A stretch of DNA of 64,000 nt from Bryopsis sp. KO-2023 (Eukaryota > Chlorophyta > Ulvophyceae > Bryopsidales > Bryopsidaceae): the NCBI GenBank assembly GCA_030272585.1, contig BSYQ01000002.1:6758001-6822000 (forward strand). Reading direction: 5' to 3'. Made by a program: the position numbers and the translations under genes. A model generated the notes under the pieces. It saw nothing but the letters and a program-made list of their open reading frames with translations, was not told the origin of the DNA and did not search any database. Position 1 is the stretch's first letter. Each line of letters starts with the position of its first letter. Positions 24,651 to 35,689 of the stretch are shown piece by piece.

Positions 24651-25757
24651 TCAAAAGTGCTTGGAAAAATCCCAATGCCAAATCTCTCCAAACCTAGTCA
24701 CAACTGTTAGCTTTTCGTCCTCCACCAAGACCTGATACACCATTTGTTGTACTTTCTGGAAACAAACAAAGCTCTGCACACACTCCTCCTTAGTTTTATC
24801 CCATATTTTCACAGTTCCATCGCAAGATCCGGAGAAAACACGACCTCCTTTGATACCAACTGATGTGATGGTTTTCGTGTGACCACGAAATGTGTGCACA
24901 TGTTTACCACTGTTCACTTCCCACAAGCGAATGTTTCCATCCCACGCTCCACAAAATATCAATCCATCAGAAACACTCATGGAACTCACTCCCCATTTTT
25001 GTCCACTAATGACTCTAAGGCACGCATTATCAAGTAAGTTCCATATTCGAATAGTCTCATCTTCCGAACCACTGATCAAGAGATTGCCTTCCTCCGGTAA
25101 GATCCGCCAAACCCTGTGTTTGTGACCTTGAAGGGAGGTAACGAGCTCCCATACCCCTTTTTTCCAAATTTCAAGCTCCCCATCCACCCCCCCAATAGCC
25201 ACGTTGTCGCCAAGGTCCGGAATCGACAAGATACTCTTGTTGCAGAAAATTGACACGTTGAAAAGCAGCCTCCATTCGTTTGAGATATCCCATCCGCACA
25301 AAGATCCATTGCAACCCCCACCAACAAGCATCCCATCTATGAAAGAAAGACTGTTTTGTGGGCCTACCTCCCCAATGTGGAAGTGAAACGTGGTACTACA
25401 ATCAAAAACGGTTTCTCCCGTGTTGAAATTTATCACCTTGAGCTTGTGGTCGTCGGTCAAGGCAATAAGGTTTTCCATCACAGCACATGTCAGCAATGGT
25501 AAAATTCGAAGAGGTTCCCGATGGATAACGGGCTGTGGTGGATCATGCAACCATGCACGCTCCAAGCCAATTTTTCTTTTCAGGTCAAACTCTGTATCCA
25601 TAACTTCACGCCAAGACTTGGCCACACAAGAGCATCTAGCCAGCGTTTTCGCCGAAACCATTTGGAAAATGTCGATAAGGATATCTTTGGGCAAGTCCCA
25701 TTCGATGGTGAAAGAGTCGCTGGTGTTGGAACGATGATCTCCCTTCCAGCCAAGCAT
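24651..25757 (-). CDS. F-box/WD40 protein, subfamily A (368 residues)
   Basis: F-box near residues 18-60 (IEWDLPKDILIDIFQ, TLARCSCVAKSWREV), then the family linker LERAWLHDPPQPV, then a seven-blade WD40 propeller: LCGWDIS, LEIWKKG, IRIWNLLD, IRLWEVNSG, VKIWDKTKE, IWHWDFS. Expected to act as a substrate receptor of an SCF ubiquitin ligase, with the F-box contacting Skp1 and the propeller reading the target. The frame is uninterrupted and ends in TAG. Paralogues start at MSD; here that ATG is replaced (codons read NTSDS), so the ATG at 25757, 13 codons upstream of that site, is the most likely start. Further in-frame ATGs exist upstream at 25787 and 25862. Confidence 0.85.
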   Translation of the reverse strand: MLGWKGDHRSNTSDSFTIEWDLPKDILIDIFQMVSAKTLARCSCVAKSWREVMDTEFDLKRKIGLERAWLHDPPQPVIHREPLRILPLLTCAVMENLIALTDDHKLKVINFNTGETVFDCSTTFHFHIGEVGPQNSLSFIDGMLVGGGCNGSLCGWDISNEWRLLFNVSIFCNKSILSIPDLGDNVAIGGVDGELEIWKKGVWELVTSLQGHKHRVWRILPEEGNLLISGSEDETIRIWNLLDNACLRVISGQKWGVSSMSVSDGLIFCGAWDGNIRLWEVNSGKHVHTFRGHTKTITSVGIKGGRVFSGSCDGTVKIWDKTKEECVQSFVCFQKVQQMVYQVLVEDEKLTVVTRFGEIWHWDFSKHF

Positions 25758-25759
25758 TC

Positions 25760-27983
25760 TTAACACCACCTGCCATACTGGATCCATCCAGCCTCCAGTC
25801 CAAATGATCTTCTCAAAACTTCCCAGAGAGACGAAATTGTCCTCGACTCCAGCCTGTGTCATCCACAGAAAATTTACTGTTTCCAGATTCCAATTCAAAC
25901 TTCATTTTATCGTGAAAATCGTGACAGTCAAGAAAACATGTTCACTGGACTTTGTCCGAGACAGCGCAAACGCACCTGTATGCGGTTCTCCGATGTCCCA
26001 CTGTTTTTCGCACGATACTCATCCCTCTCTTCCAGGTATTCGAGACGTGCAGGAAGACCGGGGTTTTCTTTTTGAGCATCTGGCGTGTCTCCTTCAGTCC
26101 AACGCGTTGCTGCAAAAACGCGCATTCACACACATTTTTCTCCCCTAAATACAACCGTGCCAAAGATACGTTGCTGGCTGACAAGACACCAAGACAACTT
26201 TTTTCAACTTTTTCATAACAACACAGAGTATATGAGGTATCGCGCTCGTAGATCGAGGCACTAAAAAGTATGTGTTATGGCGACTGATGCTTTCGAAGGC
26301 AGGCCCAACGAAATGCGGGTCCGTGCGAATATGAACCCAAGGAGATGCCTCTACCTCGCGGGGAAACATCATGATTCGCTGACATTTGCCCGTTGTGCTC
26401 AATCGTTGTGCTCAAGGACTTCTCCAAGAGTGTCTCCAACTACTGTATTGCAGGACGGTAAGTCTAACGACTTCTTCCAACAAAAAACTGTTTAAGACTG
26501 TGGAGCTGCGAGAACTTCTTCAGCCTCAAGGCTGCGTCTGTCGCTGTCTGTCGCAGGCCGAGCTCGGGCCTCGAGGGAACAGCTGCATATTCCGTCGAGT
26601 TCGCTGAGTGGACTGTAGCATACTGTAAATCTGTCTATTGTTTCGGTGATCGAACCCGACTCAACCCGCGTGCGTGTTGCACACAGACACGAAAAATATT
26701 TGCTGTTTTGAGGGCGGAGAGACACACCCCGTTCAAAATTGGGGGACATGATCACATGCTGGTCACCTATGACCCTGAACACCCCGAAGAAACACTGGAT
26801 TTGGCTCTATTATTGGACACGGGGGAGAACGTTCCTTGAAACTTTAAAAAGCAGCAAAAAACCCACTGCGAGACCTCTGCTGACACATCAAGGCAGGAAG
26901 GTTCTAATCAAAAAGTATGTCAGAGTAACCCCTCCCAAGGAGTGAAGGGTGCTGGTTATATACACGTGTTTCCGGGCGCTTCGGAAAAAGCGAGAGGGAA
27001 AATGGAAAATGGAGAAAATGGAGATAGGGAGAAGGCTGTTGGGGGACAGGCAAGGAACTCTACATACAGTTGTGAAGCAAACTCCTTCAAGGAAGAAGAA
27101 GATCCTGCCCTCCAGGATACGATTCCCAGTGCGACAAGCTTATCCGGCGGAAGCCCTGCGGAAACAGGGACCACCTCAGGCTCTGTTTCTGGATCTAGTA
27201 CAAATCCCCTTGGGAGTCAAACCCAAGCTTCCAGTTCCCACCAGAGCTCCTCAGTCGCACTCTCAGTTGCTGAGGTCACCGAGTCAGAACATGATCCTTC
27301 TTCAAGGGAATTCAAATTGTGGACGTTCATGGATTTGGGCCGATCGCTTATGGTTCTGATGTAAATTTTGGTTTGGTTTGGTTTGGTTTGGTTCTGATTT
27401 GGATGGGCTTATGGTAGTTGGCCGATCATCAATAGAGCTGCATTCAACATTCTTTGAAAACCTGACACACCTGCAGTTGCTCCATGGACAGGGAATCCAA
27501 GACGGGAAGCTGCCGTCTAGGAAACCCGAGCCATTTTCTGGTTTGAACACTTCCGCCTGTATATTAGTTGAGGATTCTTTTGCAACAAGTTCTGGTCCAG
27601 GGGCGGAGAGTGGGATTTTTGGAAGAGAACTGAGTTTCAGTAATGTTTCAACACGATTTTGTTTTCTTGCCTTGTTTTCAAATGCTGAACCATTTCTTGA
27701 GAAAAAAGATCGTCCTGTAAGATGATTGGAGGAGCAGCCAGAAAAACCCAGGTCTTTTAACCCCTGTTCAATTTGGAACCCAATGGAAAAAGAAGAGCAC
27801 TCAATTTCAGCTTCCAAGTTTCGATTCCTCCTTGACTGCCCACCATTGTCGCTTCAAACATGCGTTCCAACAGGGATGATGCTACCAGAAAAAAAGAAAA
27901 GACCAGGAAGCATACTGCGATCGAACTGAAAAAATTGGACATGGTTTTCTTCGTTAGTGCAGCAAGGTCATCATTATTGATGG
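25760..27983. other. Spacer with unclassified ORFs
   Basis: A plus-strand ORF at 26942-27364 (140 residues) is Ser/Thr-rich and low in complexity. A minus-strand ORF at 27302-27817 (171 residues) and a plus-strand ORF at 27378-27725 overlap it. None has a recognisable domain, and at most one strand can be coding. A TTTGG microsatellite lies at 27367-27395. Confidence 0.35.
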
Positions 27984-27989
27984 AAAAAA
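27984..27989 (-). terminator. RNA polymerase III terminator of the tRNA-Arg gene
   Basis: A run of six T on the minus strand begins two bases after the discriminator base of the tRNA. Confidence 0.7.
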
Positions 27990-27991
27990 GC

Positions 27992-28064
27992 CATCCACGG
28001 CAAGACTCGAACCTGCAGTCTTCTGCTCCGGACGCAAACGTCTTCTCCAATAGGCCACGTGCAC
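27992..28064 (-). tRNA. tRNA-Arg (anticodon CCG)
   Basis: A 73-nt cloverleaf on the minus strand: acceptor GTGCACG/CGTGGAT (one G-G mismatch and one G-T pair), D-arm TGGCCTATTGG, anticodon stem TTTGC/GCAGA around loop GTCCGGA, T-arm GCAGG-TTCGAGT-CTTGC, and a T6 terminator. A-box and B-box sequences are intact. One D-stem mismatch (C-A) and the acceptor mismatch leave open a slightly decayed copy. No intron. Confidence 0.8.
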
Positions 28065-28327
28065 ACTCGACAATTCCAATGCTGATTGGCTTCATACCTG
28101 AGATCAGTACTGACTACGAGGGTCCCAGAAGTCCAAAAACACCTTCCGCCCACACAACAGCACATATAAGGCGCTACCCTTTACAACAATTAAAGGCAAC
28201 TCGTTTTCGGATTTTCTTTTCTTATTCTCTTCATGAGTTCATGCAGAGCTTCAGCTGTGTATGTGTTCTCCTCTCAACGATGTGCCCCCAGTTCCTTCAG
28301 CATGTTGATCCCGGTGATTTGTTTACC

Positions 28328-28715
28328 GAAACAACGTTCCACTCTGTGCACCTTGTCCTCAACTAATCAGAGTGTGCTGGCGGCCAGCAGAACTGACATT
28401 TGGTTTTGTCGCGTGTGCTTTAACTCCGACTCAAAGCCTGAAAACGACGTGGCCTAAATCTATGTTACAGAGTGTCGAGCAGGGTAGCGGCTGCTTATCA
28501 CCCAAGCGGGGACTGTTGAGCTTGGATCGAAAGTGCTTGTCCCTGGTCTTGTGCTGAGCGATTATGGTGCATCCTTTCCAAGGGGTGGGTCTGCTCTGGC
28601 ACCTTCTCTGTGGAGTCTGTTGAGTCGGTGGTGGAGTGAACGAAGTGCTGGGCAAAGCGCCAGGCGGGAAACTGAGCAGCGATCACTGGCCGCCTGCTTC
28701 GGTGGGAGGATAATG
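28328..28715 (-). repeat. Duplicated segment with a conserved ORF, copy 2 (inverted)
   Basis: Inverted relative of 11078-11460. On the minus strand the frame with RPTPWKGCTI, AQHKTRDKH and LNSPRLGDKQ remains open. Flanking identity is lower than inside the frame, consistent with a former exon. Confidence 0.5.
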
Positions 28716-28739
28716 TTCTAGAGCTGAGTACAGGATTGA

Positions 28740-29344
28740 CCAGCGACAGACAGCCAGAGGGACCGCTCGATTCTTTTTGTTAAGTTAGCATGACTTGTGG
28801 AATCCTGCTGAGCCTCCTTTGCTTCTTGTTTTTCACCATCAGTCCATTCATGTTCACGATCAAAAGAAGAATTGTTTGTTGATTTTCGTGGGCACAAGTG
28901 GCCAAGTGGCCAAGTGGCCAAGGTGTCAGACTTCAAGTCTGGCAAAGCGCAAATGTACCCAGGAATTTGCTTACAAAAGAACCCACAAAGCGCTTCACAA
29001 GGAAAATCGATTTGATATCAACCTCGACGATGCAGGGTGGATAAGTCGTCGACAGTCGACAGTTCTCCACACTTTCTTCAAATGGATATAGAATATTGTT
29101 TGTTGCTCCACTCGATGTAACAATGTGATTCAACAGTATAATTTGATGTTTGTTTGCTTATTTGTTTGCTTAACTCAAGCAACAAGGCCTATTATGCCTC
29201 TCATAAGATTGTGAAAAGGATCATATGATTCCAACTGACGTGGGGTTTGTAGATTATTTCCTGAAAAACACAATTTTCTTCCTCAAACAAGCCTAACTCA
29301 ATCCGTCAAGATCACTTCTGTTAGATATTTGAGAAGAGAGATAC
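28740..29344. other. Spacer, no gene seen
   Basis: A triplet of CAAGTGGC units at 28899-28922 is followed by a hairpin, CAGACTTCAAGTCTG, that imitates a tRNA anticodon arm with a TCA triplet. There is no T-arm, so it is not called a tRNA. Confidence 0.4.
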
Positions 29345-29352
29345 TAAACCGC

Positions 29353-29735
29353 CAGTCATGGGCTGAACAGGACAGGGTTCTGTGCAGGTTCTGTGCACCC
29401 TGTGCAGGTCTGTCCTGTGCAGCGGAATTGCACAGGACAGAACAGGACCGACTGTCTGTGCTGTGCACAGATCGGACCTGTGCTGCACAGGTGAGCAGAC
29501 CTGCACAGCACAGCACAGAACTGCACAGAATCTGCACAGAATCTGCACAGAATCTGCACAGATTTTGCACGGAATCTGCACAGAACTGCACAGAAACTAC
29601 ACAGATTTTGCACAGACCCTGTCTGTGCTGTGCTGTACAGGTCTGTGAACCTGTGCAGCACAGGTCTGACCCTGTGCACAGAACAGACAGTCTGTTCTGT
29701 CCTGTCTTGTGCACAGGGGTCTCAGCCCATGTCTG
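29353..29735. mobile_element. hAT-like MITE built of CTGTGCA repeats
   Basis: The ends are CAGTCATGGGCTGA and TCAGCCCATGTCTG, a 13-of-14 TIR starting with CAG. The flanks TAAACCGC and TTGACCGC match at 6 of 8 positions, as expected for an old 8-bp hAT target duplication. The interior is almost entirely CTGTGCA/TGCACAG units, in opposite orientation in the two halves and tandem in the centre (CACAGAATCTG units), so it could fold into one long hairpin. No gene. Confidence 0.7.
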
Positions 29736-29921
29736 TTGACCGCTTGCGTTCTCTGAACTCAAATTTATTTAAACAAAAAGCGATCAAAGATTTTTGGTCG
29801 AATATCTCACAAGACAACAAACAAACAAACATCAAATTACATTGTGTAGGAGATGCCGCAAGAGCATCTCCCCTTTAAGTGTACCTCCCAATCAATGAAC
29901 TCATGATGTCACAGAATTGTA

Positions 29922-30992
29922 TCAAACAACACAATGCTCACAACCCTTTAATATTGTTTGTTTGTTTGTTGAAAACAACCCTTTGGAAAAATCCCACTCC
30001 CAAATATCCCCGTTATGAACGGCCACCAACTTTTCATCATCAACCCACAACACATGCATCACGTTTTTCGTGAGGAAAGTTCGCATACACTCGCCCTTCG
30101 TTGTATCCCATATTTTTATCGTTCCATCAAAAGATCCTGTGAACATCCGACCTCCTTCAACAACAACGGAGGTCACAATTGTTTCATGACCTTGAAAGGT
30201 TTGCACGTGCTGGCCGCTTTCCAATTCCCACGAGCGAATGTTACCGTCCCAAGCTCCACAAAAAATGAGTCCATCATTAACAACCATTGACCTCACTCCC
30301 TTTTTCTGTCCACGAATAACTCTGACGCAGGCACCATCAACTAAGTTCCAGACTCGAATAGTCTCATCCCTGGACCCACTGATCAAGAGATGGCCTCCTT
30401 GGGGCAAAATGCAACGAACACCATCTTCATGACCTTGAAGGGATCTGGTAGGCTTCCACACCCCTTTTCTCCAAATTTCAAGAGCCCCACTATAGCCCCC
30501 AATCGCAACGTTGTCGCCAAGGTCCGCTATAGACCAGATGCTCGAATCGAAATTTTTAACGTGGAAAAGCTTCTCCCATGTGGATATATCCCATCCACAC
30601 AGATCACCTAAGCCACCCCCAGTCAGAAGCATCCCATCCATCAAACAAAGACTAGACACTGCGATCTCCTCACAATCAAAAACAAAGTCTTCCCTATCGA
30701 CATCAAACACCTTGAACCCTTTGCGACCACCCAAGGCAATGAGATCCTTTATCTTGGCAGAGCTTGATGTGAAAAAATCAGTTTGACCTATGTGAATGAT
30801 GGGCTCTATCGGTTTATGCAACCATGCACGCTCCAAGCCGATTTTTCTTTTTAAGGACGATTCCTCTTTTGTAACGTCTCGCCAAAATGTGGCCACACAG
30901 GAGCATATAGCAAGCGATAGAGCAGGAATTTTTCGAAGAATATCGACCAGGATATCCCTGGGCAAGTCCCATTCCATTGGAATATCGCTCAT
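29922..30992 (-). CDS. F-box/WD40 protein, subfamily A (356 residues)
   Basis: ATG at 30992 begins MSDIPMEWDLPRDILVDIL, so the F-box occupies about residues 7-50 (SLAICSCVATFWRDVTKE). The linker LERAWLHKPIEPIIH follows, and then seven propeller blades with closing motifs FKVFDVD, LCGWDIS, LEIWRKG, IRVWNLVD, IRSWELESG, IKIWDTTKG and IWEWDFSKG. GSxDxTIxxW patterns are well kept. Predicted SCF ubiquitin-ligase adaptor in cytosol or nucleus. Single uninterrupted exon. It is divergent to the 34643 gene across a 3.6-kb repeat-rich spacer. Confidence 0.9.
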   Translation of the reverse strand: MSDIPMEWDLPRDILVDILRKIPALSLAICSCVATFWRDVTKEESSLKRKIGLERAWLHKPIEPIIHIGQTDFFTSSSAKIKDLIALGGRKGFKVFDVDREDFVFDCEEIAVSSLCLMDGMLLTGGGLGDLCGWDISTWEKLFHVKNFDSSIWSIADLGDNVAIGGYSGALEIWRKGVWKPTRSLQGHEDGVRCILPQGGHLLISGSRDETIRVWNLVDGACVRVIRGQKKGVRSMVVNDGLIFCGAWDGNIRSWELESGQHVQTFQGHETIVTSVVVEGGRMFTGSFDGTIKIWDTTKGECMRTFLTKNVMHVLWVDDEKLVAVHNGDIWEWDFSKGLFSTNKQTILKGCEHCVV

Positions 30993-32871
30993 GGTGGCGT
31001 CTCGCTCTTGAAAAAGAGATCTTCTTCCTTCCTCCTGGATTCACAATATCACGTGGTCAAACGAGCGAGACTTTTATCGCCTTGCCCATCGCGCAACTCT
31101 CTCAAGGCGAAAAAAGAAGTGTTGAGACTCCCAGCACCAGAAAAAGCAAAAAGAGGCCATCGCCCACCCGCCGCACCTCTTATCAAAAACACCACGACCA
31201 AAACGCACAGAGACTAGGTGATACTAAAAGCAAGAAAAGGAGTTCTTGTTGAAAATTCCCAAGACCAACCCCCGGCGTCGCAGAGCCACTCAGAAGGCGT
31301 TCTCTCATTGTCAGCTGCTTTTTCCCTGGCCAAAGTCTAGAAAGAAAGAAGAAACCCTCGTCGCTCGCGCTCACTTTCAAAAGGAAGGACCGACGCAGGG
31401 AGGCTCTTGCGTTCCTGCGGCGTATTCGAGATACGGCTTTGCTTTTCGAACGCACAGGGGTGGCGAGGTCGCCACGAAGATTTCACCCAGTGAGTTTTTC
31501 GACTATGGAATTGCAAGCAGTCGCTCCAGCTGCCAATAAAGATCGTCGGAAACTGTGGAGAGCGTTTTTCGAGGTCGCATCCGTCCCTATCAGTCGCAAT
31601 CAGTGAGGGAGAGTTTTTTATCGTTTCTATCCTTTCTGTCGCTTTGATGGACCAAGCCAGACGTGTTGCACACGACGAAAACTTTGCAGCAGAAACGCCA
31701 GTGATTGAACCAAAAATTGCATGGAATTTCTAATGGTTTGGACTGAGGGCCAAGGAATTACATCGATTCATATTTTAATTTTATCCCAAGAATCAACTCA
31801 GGGGGGCCTGGCCAGGTGATGTTCACTGCAGTTGGCTCTATTGCACACACTCATGTCACATTTTTTTTTGTTTCTCACTCTGTGATGCCAACGAACATTT
31901 TTTCCTCCCACTTTCCAAAAATCCGCTAATAGAATTCTTTTGTACAACCTATCAACTCTCCAACTTTCCAAAAAAATCTTTCAACCAATTTTTGATACCT
32001 GATTCTTGTCTCTGTAGAAGAAAATTTTTTCCATATTTCTTTTTTTCAGGTCTATATTTTGGACCAAAATAATCCCCTCTTTGATGTCTCACTTTTTTTT
32101 CCCTCTGCGACTGACCCATTACTCTCTCACTTTTTTTATCTCCCTCAAACTTTGCCACTGATTCAAAATACAAAATCATTCAAAATCTCAAAGGGGGGTG
32201 ACAGAAACGATACAATCAAGTTTGCTGCTGTTGGCCCCAATTTTAATCCAGTGCTGAGGTCTATTTTCAATTTTTTTGTGGAGGGGGAAGCAGCCATTGA
32301 CATTTTACCCCTATAACATGCCCAGTAGGAGTAGTTTTTTCAACTTCATTTTTCTCCAGCTTCATTTGGCCTCGCAGGTGCATGGTGGTCCATCCTTTTT
32401 TTAATATTCTTGGGTTTTCTGGAGTCCAGCAATTCAACCACCGCCGCTTCCTTTGTTCTTTTTCTCTTTTTATTTCCAGGGAGAGGGGGGGGGAGAGGTT
32501 GTCAGCATCATAGCATCAGGCTTCTAGATGTCAGCCTACATGGGAAAGAAAAAAAGAGGTTACACTGTGGGGGAATTCAAAAAAAAAGAAAATCACTGTT
32601 CATGTGTGTGTTTCAATTAATTAAAACTGGAAAAAGACAAATGTGCAACTGACTGCATTAGCCACAAAACATTACAGGAACTCTGGTGCATTTGGCTTCT
32701 TTTGTTTTGAAATGTTCCTTTCAGTCATCCCTTTTTTTTTGTTTCAGGGTCAAACCGAAACGTGCACAATGAGATCCCTTGCAGGGAAAAGTAATCCAGA
32801 AAACTGGATTTCAAGTGAAAAAAAGACCCTCCCACAAGAAATCTCTCCACGTTCTTTCCCAAAATATAAAC

Positions 32872-32904
<33 letters not shown>

Positions 32905-34642
32905 CTGGAAATGTTTTTTCCATAACCTTGTTTTGAATAAAGGCATCGACCATTATCTAGAAACCAGTCCGATGTGACGACGACCCCTGTCCACAGCCCA
33001 ATGCAGAACCATGAGCAATTTTGATTGAAAAAGAGTGTGTTAAAAAAATTCTAATGCAGGACCAGCTGTTGATATTTTGTGGGTCAGTGACCCACCAAAA
33101 AAAAGAGTCATTGGCAATACTTATCCCCCATTTTTTTGTGTCCCTATTCTCCCCCAACTCAAAGGAATTCCTCCCTTTAGAGGGCTGGATTATCCACTGC
33201 CACTGTTTTTCCTTCTTCTCTCTTCTTTTCTTTCTGTCTCTTGTTTTCTTTTCAAATCTTCAGCAGATGGGTGGGTGAAAACTAACCTGATCTATAAAGC
33301 CCTCCGGTTATTCCTGCAGTCCTTTTGATACGGGCCTCCTGTTGCTGCTCGTTAAATTGGAGAGTCCAGTTGATTTCTGCTTTTCGTTTGCCGCAATCCA
33401 CCCCCTTGTCAATAATCAGAAAACCACCTCCAAGTTTTTGCCACCTGAGTTTTTAGCATTCTAAAAACGAAATTCAAATCCATCACCAACAAATCGACAT
33501 TGGTTGGAAATACACATGCACATTCAATGATTCAGACAAGAGATGAGGAGAAAACTGAAATGTTCAATTTCAAAATTGATTTTCCACAATGCTTGGTTTC
33601 TTGGGAAGTAGGATTTACGATGGGACGATTGGTCAGGTCAATCCAGGCCACACCAACTTTTTTTCCATTTCAGAGAGGTCTTTCTCTCTGGTTTCTTCAT
33701 AAAAGAAAGCAAAATACCGCTCCCCGGGTGTATCATATTTTTGACCGGCTGGCAAGCTTCACCACAAGCGCCTTGAGGGGGCGCTGCTCTGTCAGACTGG
33801 GTCTGCAGCGGAACGTAGAAGATTAAAAAAAAAAAAAAAAAGATAAAAAAAAAGATAAAGATAAAGGTTCGTGGGCACTAGAGCCAGAACCCCTTAACGC
33901 GCGCGTGAAAAAAAAAACCGACACCAAGCCGCTGGACCTATGTTTTTTCTCGACGCCAATCAGCCCACTCGAAAGAAAATCTCAAGAAGGGGGGTCTATT
34001 GAAAGGAAAGAAAATTTGCATAGTCACTCTTCCACTCACTGAATAAAAAATTGACCTCGACCCTCTGTCGACTTGTCGAATCATCAGCGTCGATCAATCC
34101 GACAACACCGCCGCCGCAGTTGAACAGAGCTGTTATCTCAACCCCAAAACAGCTTTCACGGACAATCAAATACCTCCCTCTACCGGAAACGTTTTTGATA
34201 TCAGATTACTTCACGCAGGTGGGTTTGCTCGGCGTTACCTCTTAGGCGTAGGTTTTTCGCCTACGCTGTTCTCAGTTACAGCGGAGCGGACGGTTCGACA
34301 AGTGCAGAGTGGGTTACTAGGACTGCAAGTTTGGTCTTAGTGGTCTTATTAAGAACGTTCGACCAACGTTTTTCTTCTTTTTTCCCGCCCGGCTTTAGCC
34401 GTCCTCCTTCTGAATTTTCGGCAACATGGGGGAGGGGGGTGAACATGGCATTGTTTCGGCTTTGTTGGTGCTCTCGGCTTTGCTGGTGCTGGGTGTCCCC
34501 ACAGCTCGTTTTTTTGTTGAAAAGACGTTCGCTCTCGTCAGGGCGATAAAGTTCTGGCTTTGGAAAGCCTCGTTTTTTAGGGAGCATAAAAAGTATTGGT
34601 TGATCGACTGATTATCTGTTCGAATTGAAGGGGGCTGCAACC
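30993..34642. repeat. Spacer of divergent F-box pair, homologous to 50.94-54.85 kb
   Basis: Holds, in order, the upstream region of the minus-strand gene (GCGGCGTA, GTCGCATCCGTCCCTAT and TTTGATGGACCAAGCCA blocks shared with 51.3-51.67 kb), R2 plus extension (31.71-33.34 kb), antisense R1 (33.48-33.70 kb), an A/GATA-rich tract (33825-33866) and a leader with CAATCCGACAACACCGCC and TACTTCACGCAGGTGGGTT. The same order occurs at 50.94-54.85 kb, and the last part also precedes the 40348 gene. GCAG|GTGGGTT looks like a conserved 5-prime leader splice donor. No gene is seen here. Confidence 0.75.
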
Positions 34643-35689
34643 ATGAGCGACTTTATTCGGGTCGAATGGTACTTGCCTAGGGAGATCCTGATCGATATTA
34701 TGCAGAGAATTCCTGCTCGATCGCTTGCTAGATGCTCTTGTGTGGCCAAATGTTGGCGAGAAGTTACAAAGGAGCAGTCAGACTTGAAAAGAAAAATCGA
34801 CTTGGAGCGTGCGTGGTTGGATGAACCAATCGAGCCCACTATTCACAATGAACAGAGTTTTTTTTTCGTGGAGTGTTGTGCCAAGATCAAGGATCTCATT
34901 GCCTTAGGTGGTGATGACGGATTCAAGGTGTTCACTTTCGATCGAAAAGAATTTGTTTTTGAATGTACGGAGATTCGCCATGTGCATTGTCTTTCTTTCA
35001 TGGATGGGATCCTTGTAATCGGCCATACCAATGGTGACTTGTGTGGATGGGATATATCCACATGGAAAAAGCTTTTTTGCGTCTCAATTCTCGATTCGTA
35101 TATCTTATCGATTGCAGACCTTGGTGACAGCGTGGCTATTGGGGGCGAAGATGGGGATCTTCAAATTTGGAAAAAAGGGGTGTGGGAGTTGGGGAGATCC
35201 CTTCAAGGTCACGAAGATGATGTTACATGTCTCTTGCCCCAACCAGGCGATCTCTTGATCAGTGGGTCACGGGATAAGACTGTTCGAATATGGAACTTAG
35301 TTGACAATACTTGCCTTAAAGTGTTGTGTAGCCTCACAGCGATGTCCCTTTGTGTTTCTGATGGACTCTTGTTTTGTGGATCGTATAATGGTATAATTCA
35401 CTTGTGGGAGTTTGAAAGCGGCAAATACGTGCAAGCTTTTCGAGGTCACAAAAGACATGTGACCTCCTTGTTTGTTAAAGGGGGTCGAATGCTCTCAGCA
35501 TCTTGTGATGGAACGACAAAAATATGGGATACAACAAAGGAGGAGTGTGTGCGGAGTTTTGATTGTTTGCAATATCTGGAAAAAGACGTCTTTCAAAAGT
35601 TGAATCTGATATGGGTTGATGATGGAAAGCTGGTGGTCGTTGGCAGTCCTGCGGAGATTTTGGAGTGGGATTTTTCGAAGGGGTTGTAA
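34643..35689 (+). CDS. F-box/WD40 protein, subfamily A (348 residues)
   Basis: ATG at 34643 (MSDFIRVEWYLPREILIDIM) matches the start of paralogues. F-box to about residue 50 (SLARCSCVAKCWREVTKE), linker LERAWLDEPIEPTIH, then a WD40 propeller with LCGWDIS, LQIWKKG, VRIWNLVD, IHLWEFESG, TKIWDTTKE and ILEWDFSKG. Uninterrupted, ends TAA. Predicted substrate receptor of an SCF ubiquitin ligase. The conserved leader upstream contains a possible donor GCAG|GTGGGTT near 34218, so a spliced 5-prime leader is likely. Confidence 0.9.
   Translation: MSDFIRVEWYLPREILIDIMQRIPARSLARCSCVAKCWREVTKEQSDLKRKIDLERAWLDEPIEPTIHNEQSFFFVECCAKIKDLIALGGDDGFKVFTFDRKEFVFECTEIRHVHCLSFMDGILVIGHTNGDLCGWDISTWKKLFCVSILDSYILSIADLGDSVAIGGEDGDLQIWKKGVWELGRSLQGHEDDVTCLLPQPGDLLISGSRDKTVRIWNLVDNTCLKVLCSLTAMSLCVSDGLLFCGSYNGIIHLWEFESGKYVQAFRGHKRHVTSLFVKGGRMLSASCDGTTKIWDTTKEECVRSFDCLQYLEKDVFQKLNLIWVDDGKLVVVGSPAEILEWDFSKGL

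Noticed and set aside
28898-28970. tRNA-like hairpin with a TCA (UGA-reading) triplet
   Set aside because: Only an anticodon-arm-like stem is present, with no T-arm or acceptor stem. Linking it to the in-frame TGA at 17.8 kb would be unsupported, and TGA is used as a normal stop in this window.
29298-29762. Cys-rich ORFs on both strands
   Set aside because: Produced by CTGTGCA repeats of the hAT-like element; both strands are open because the word is nearly self-complementary in composition.
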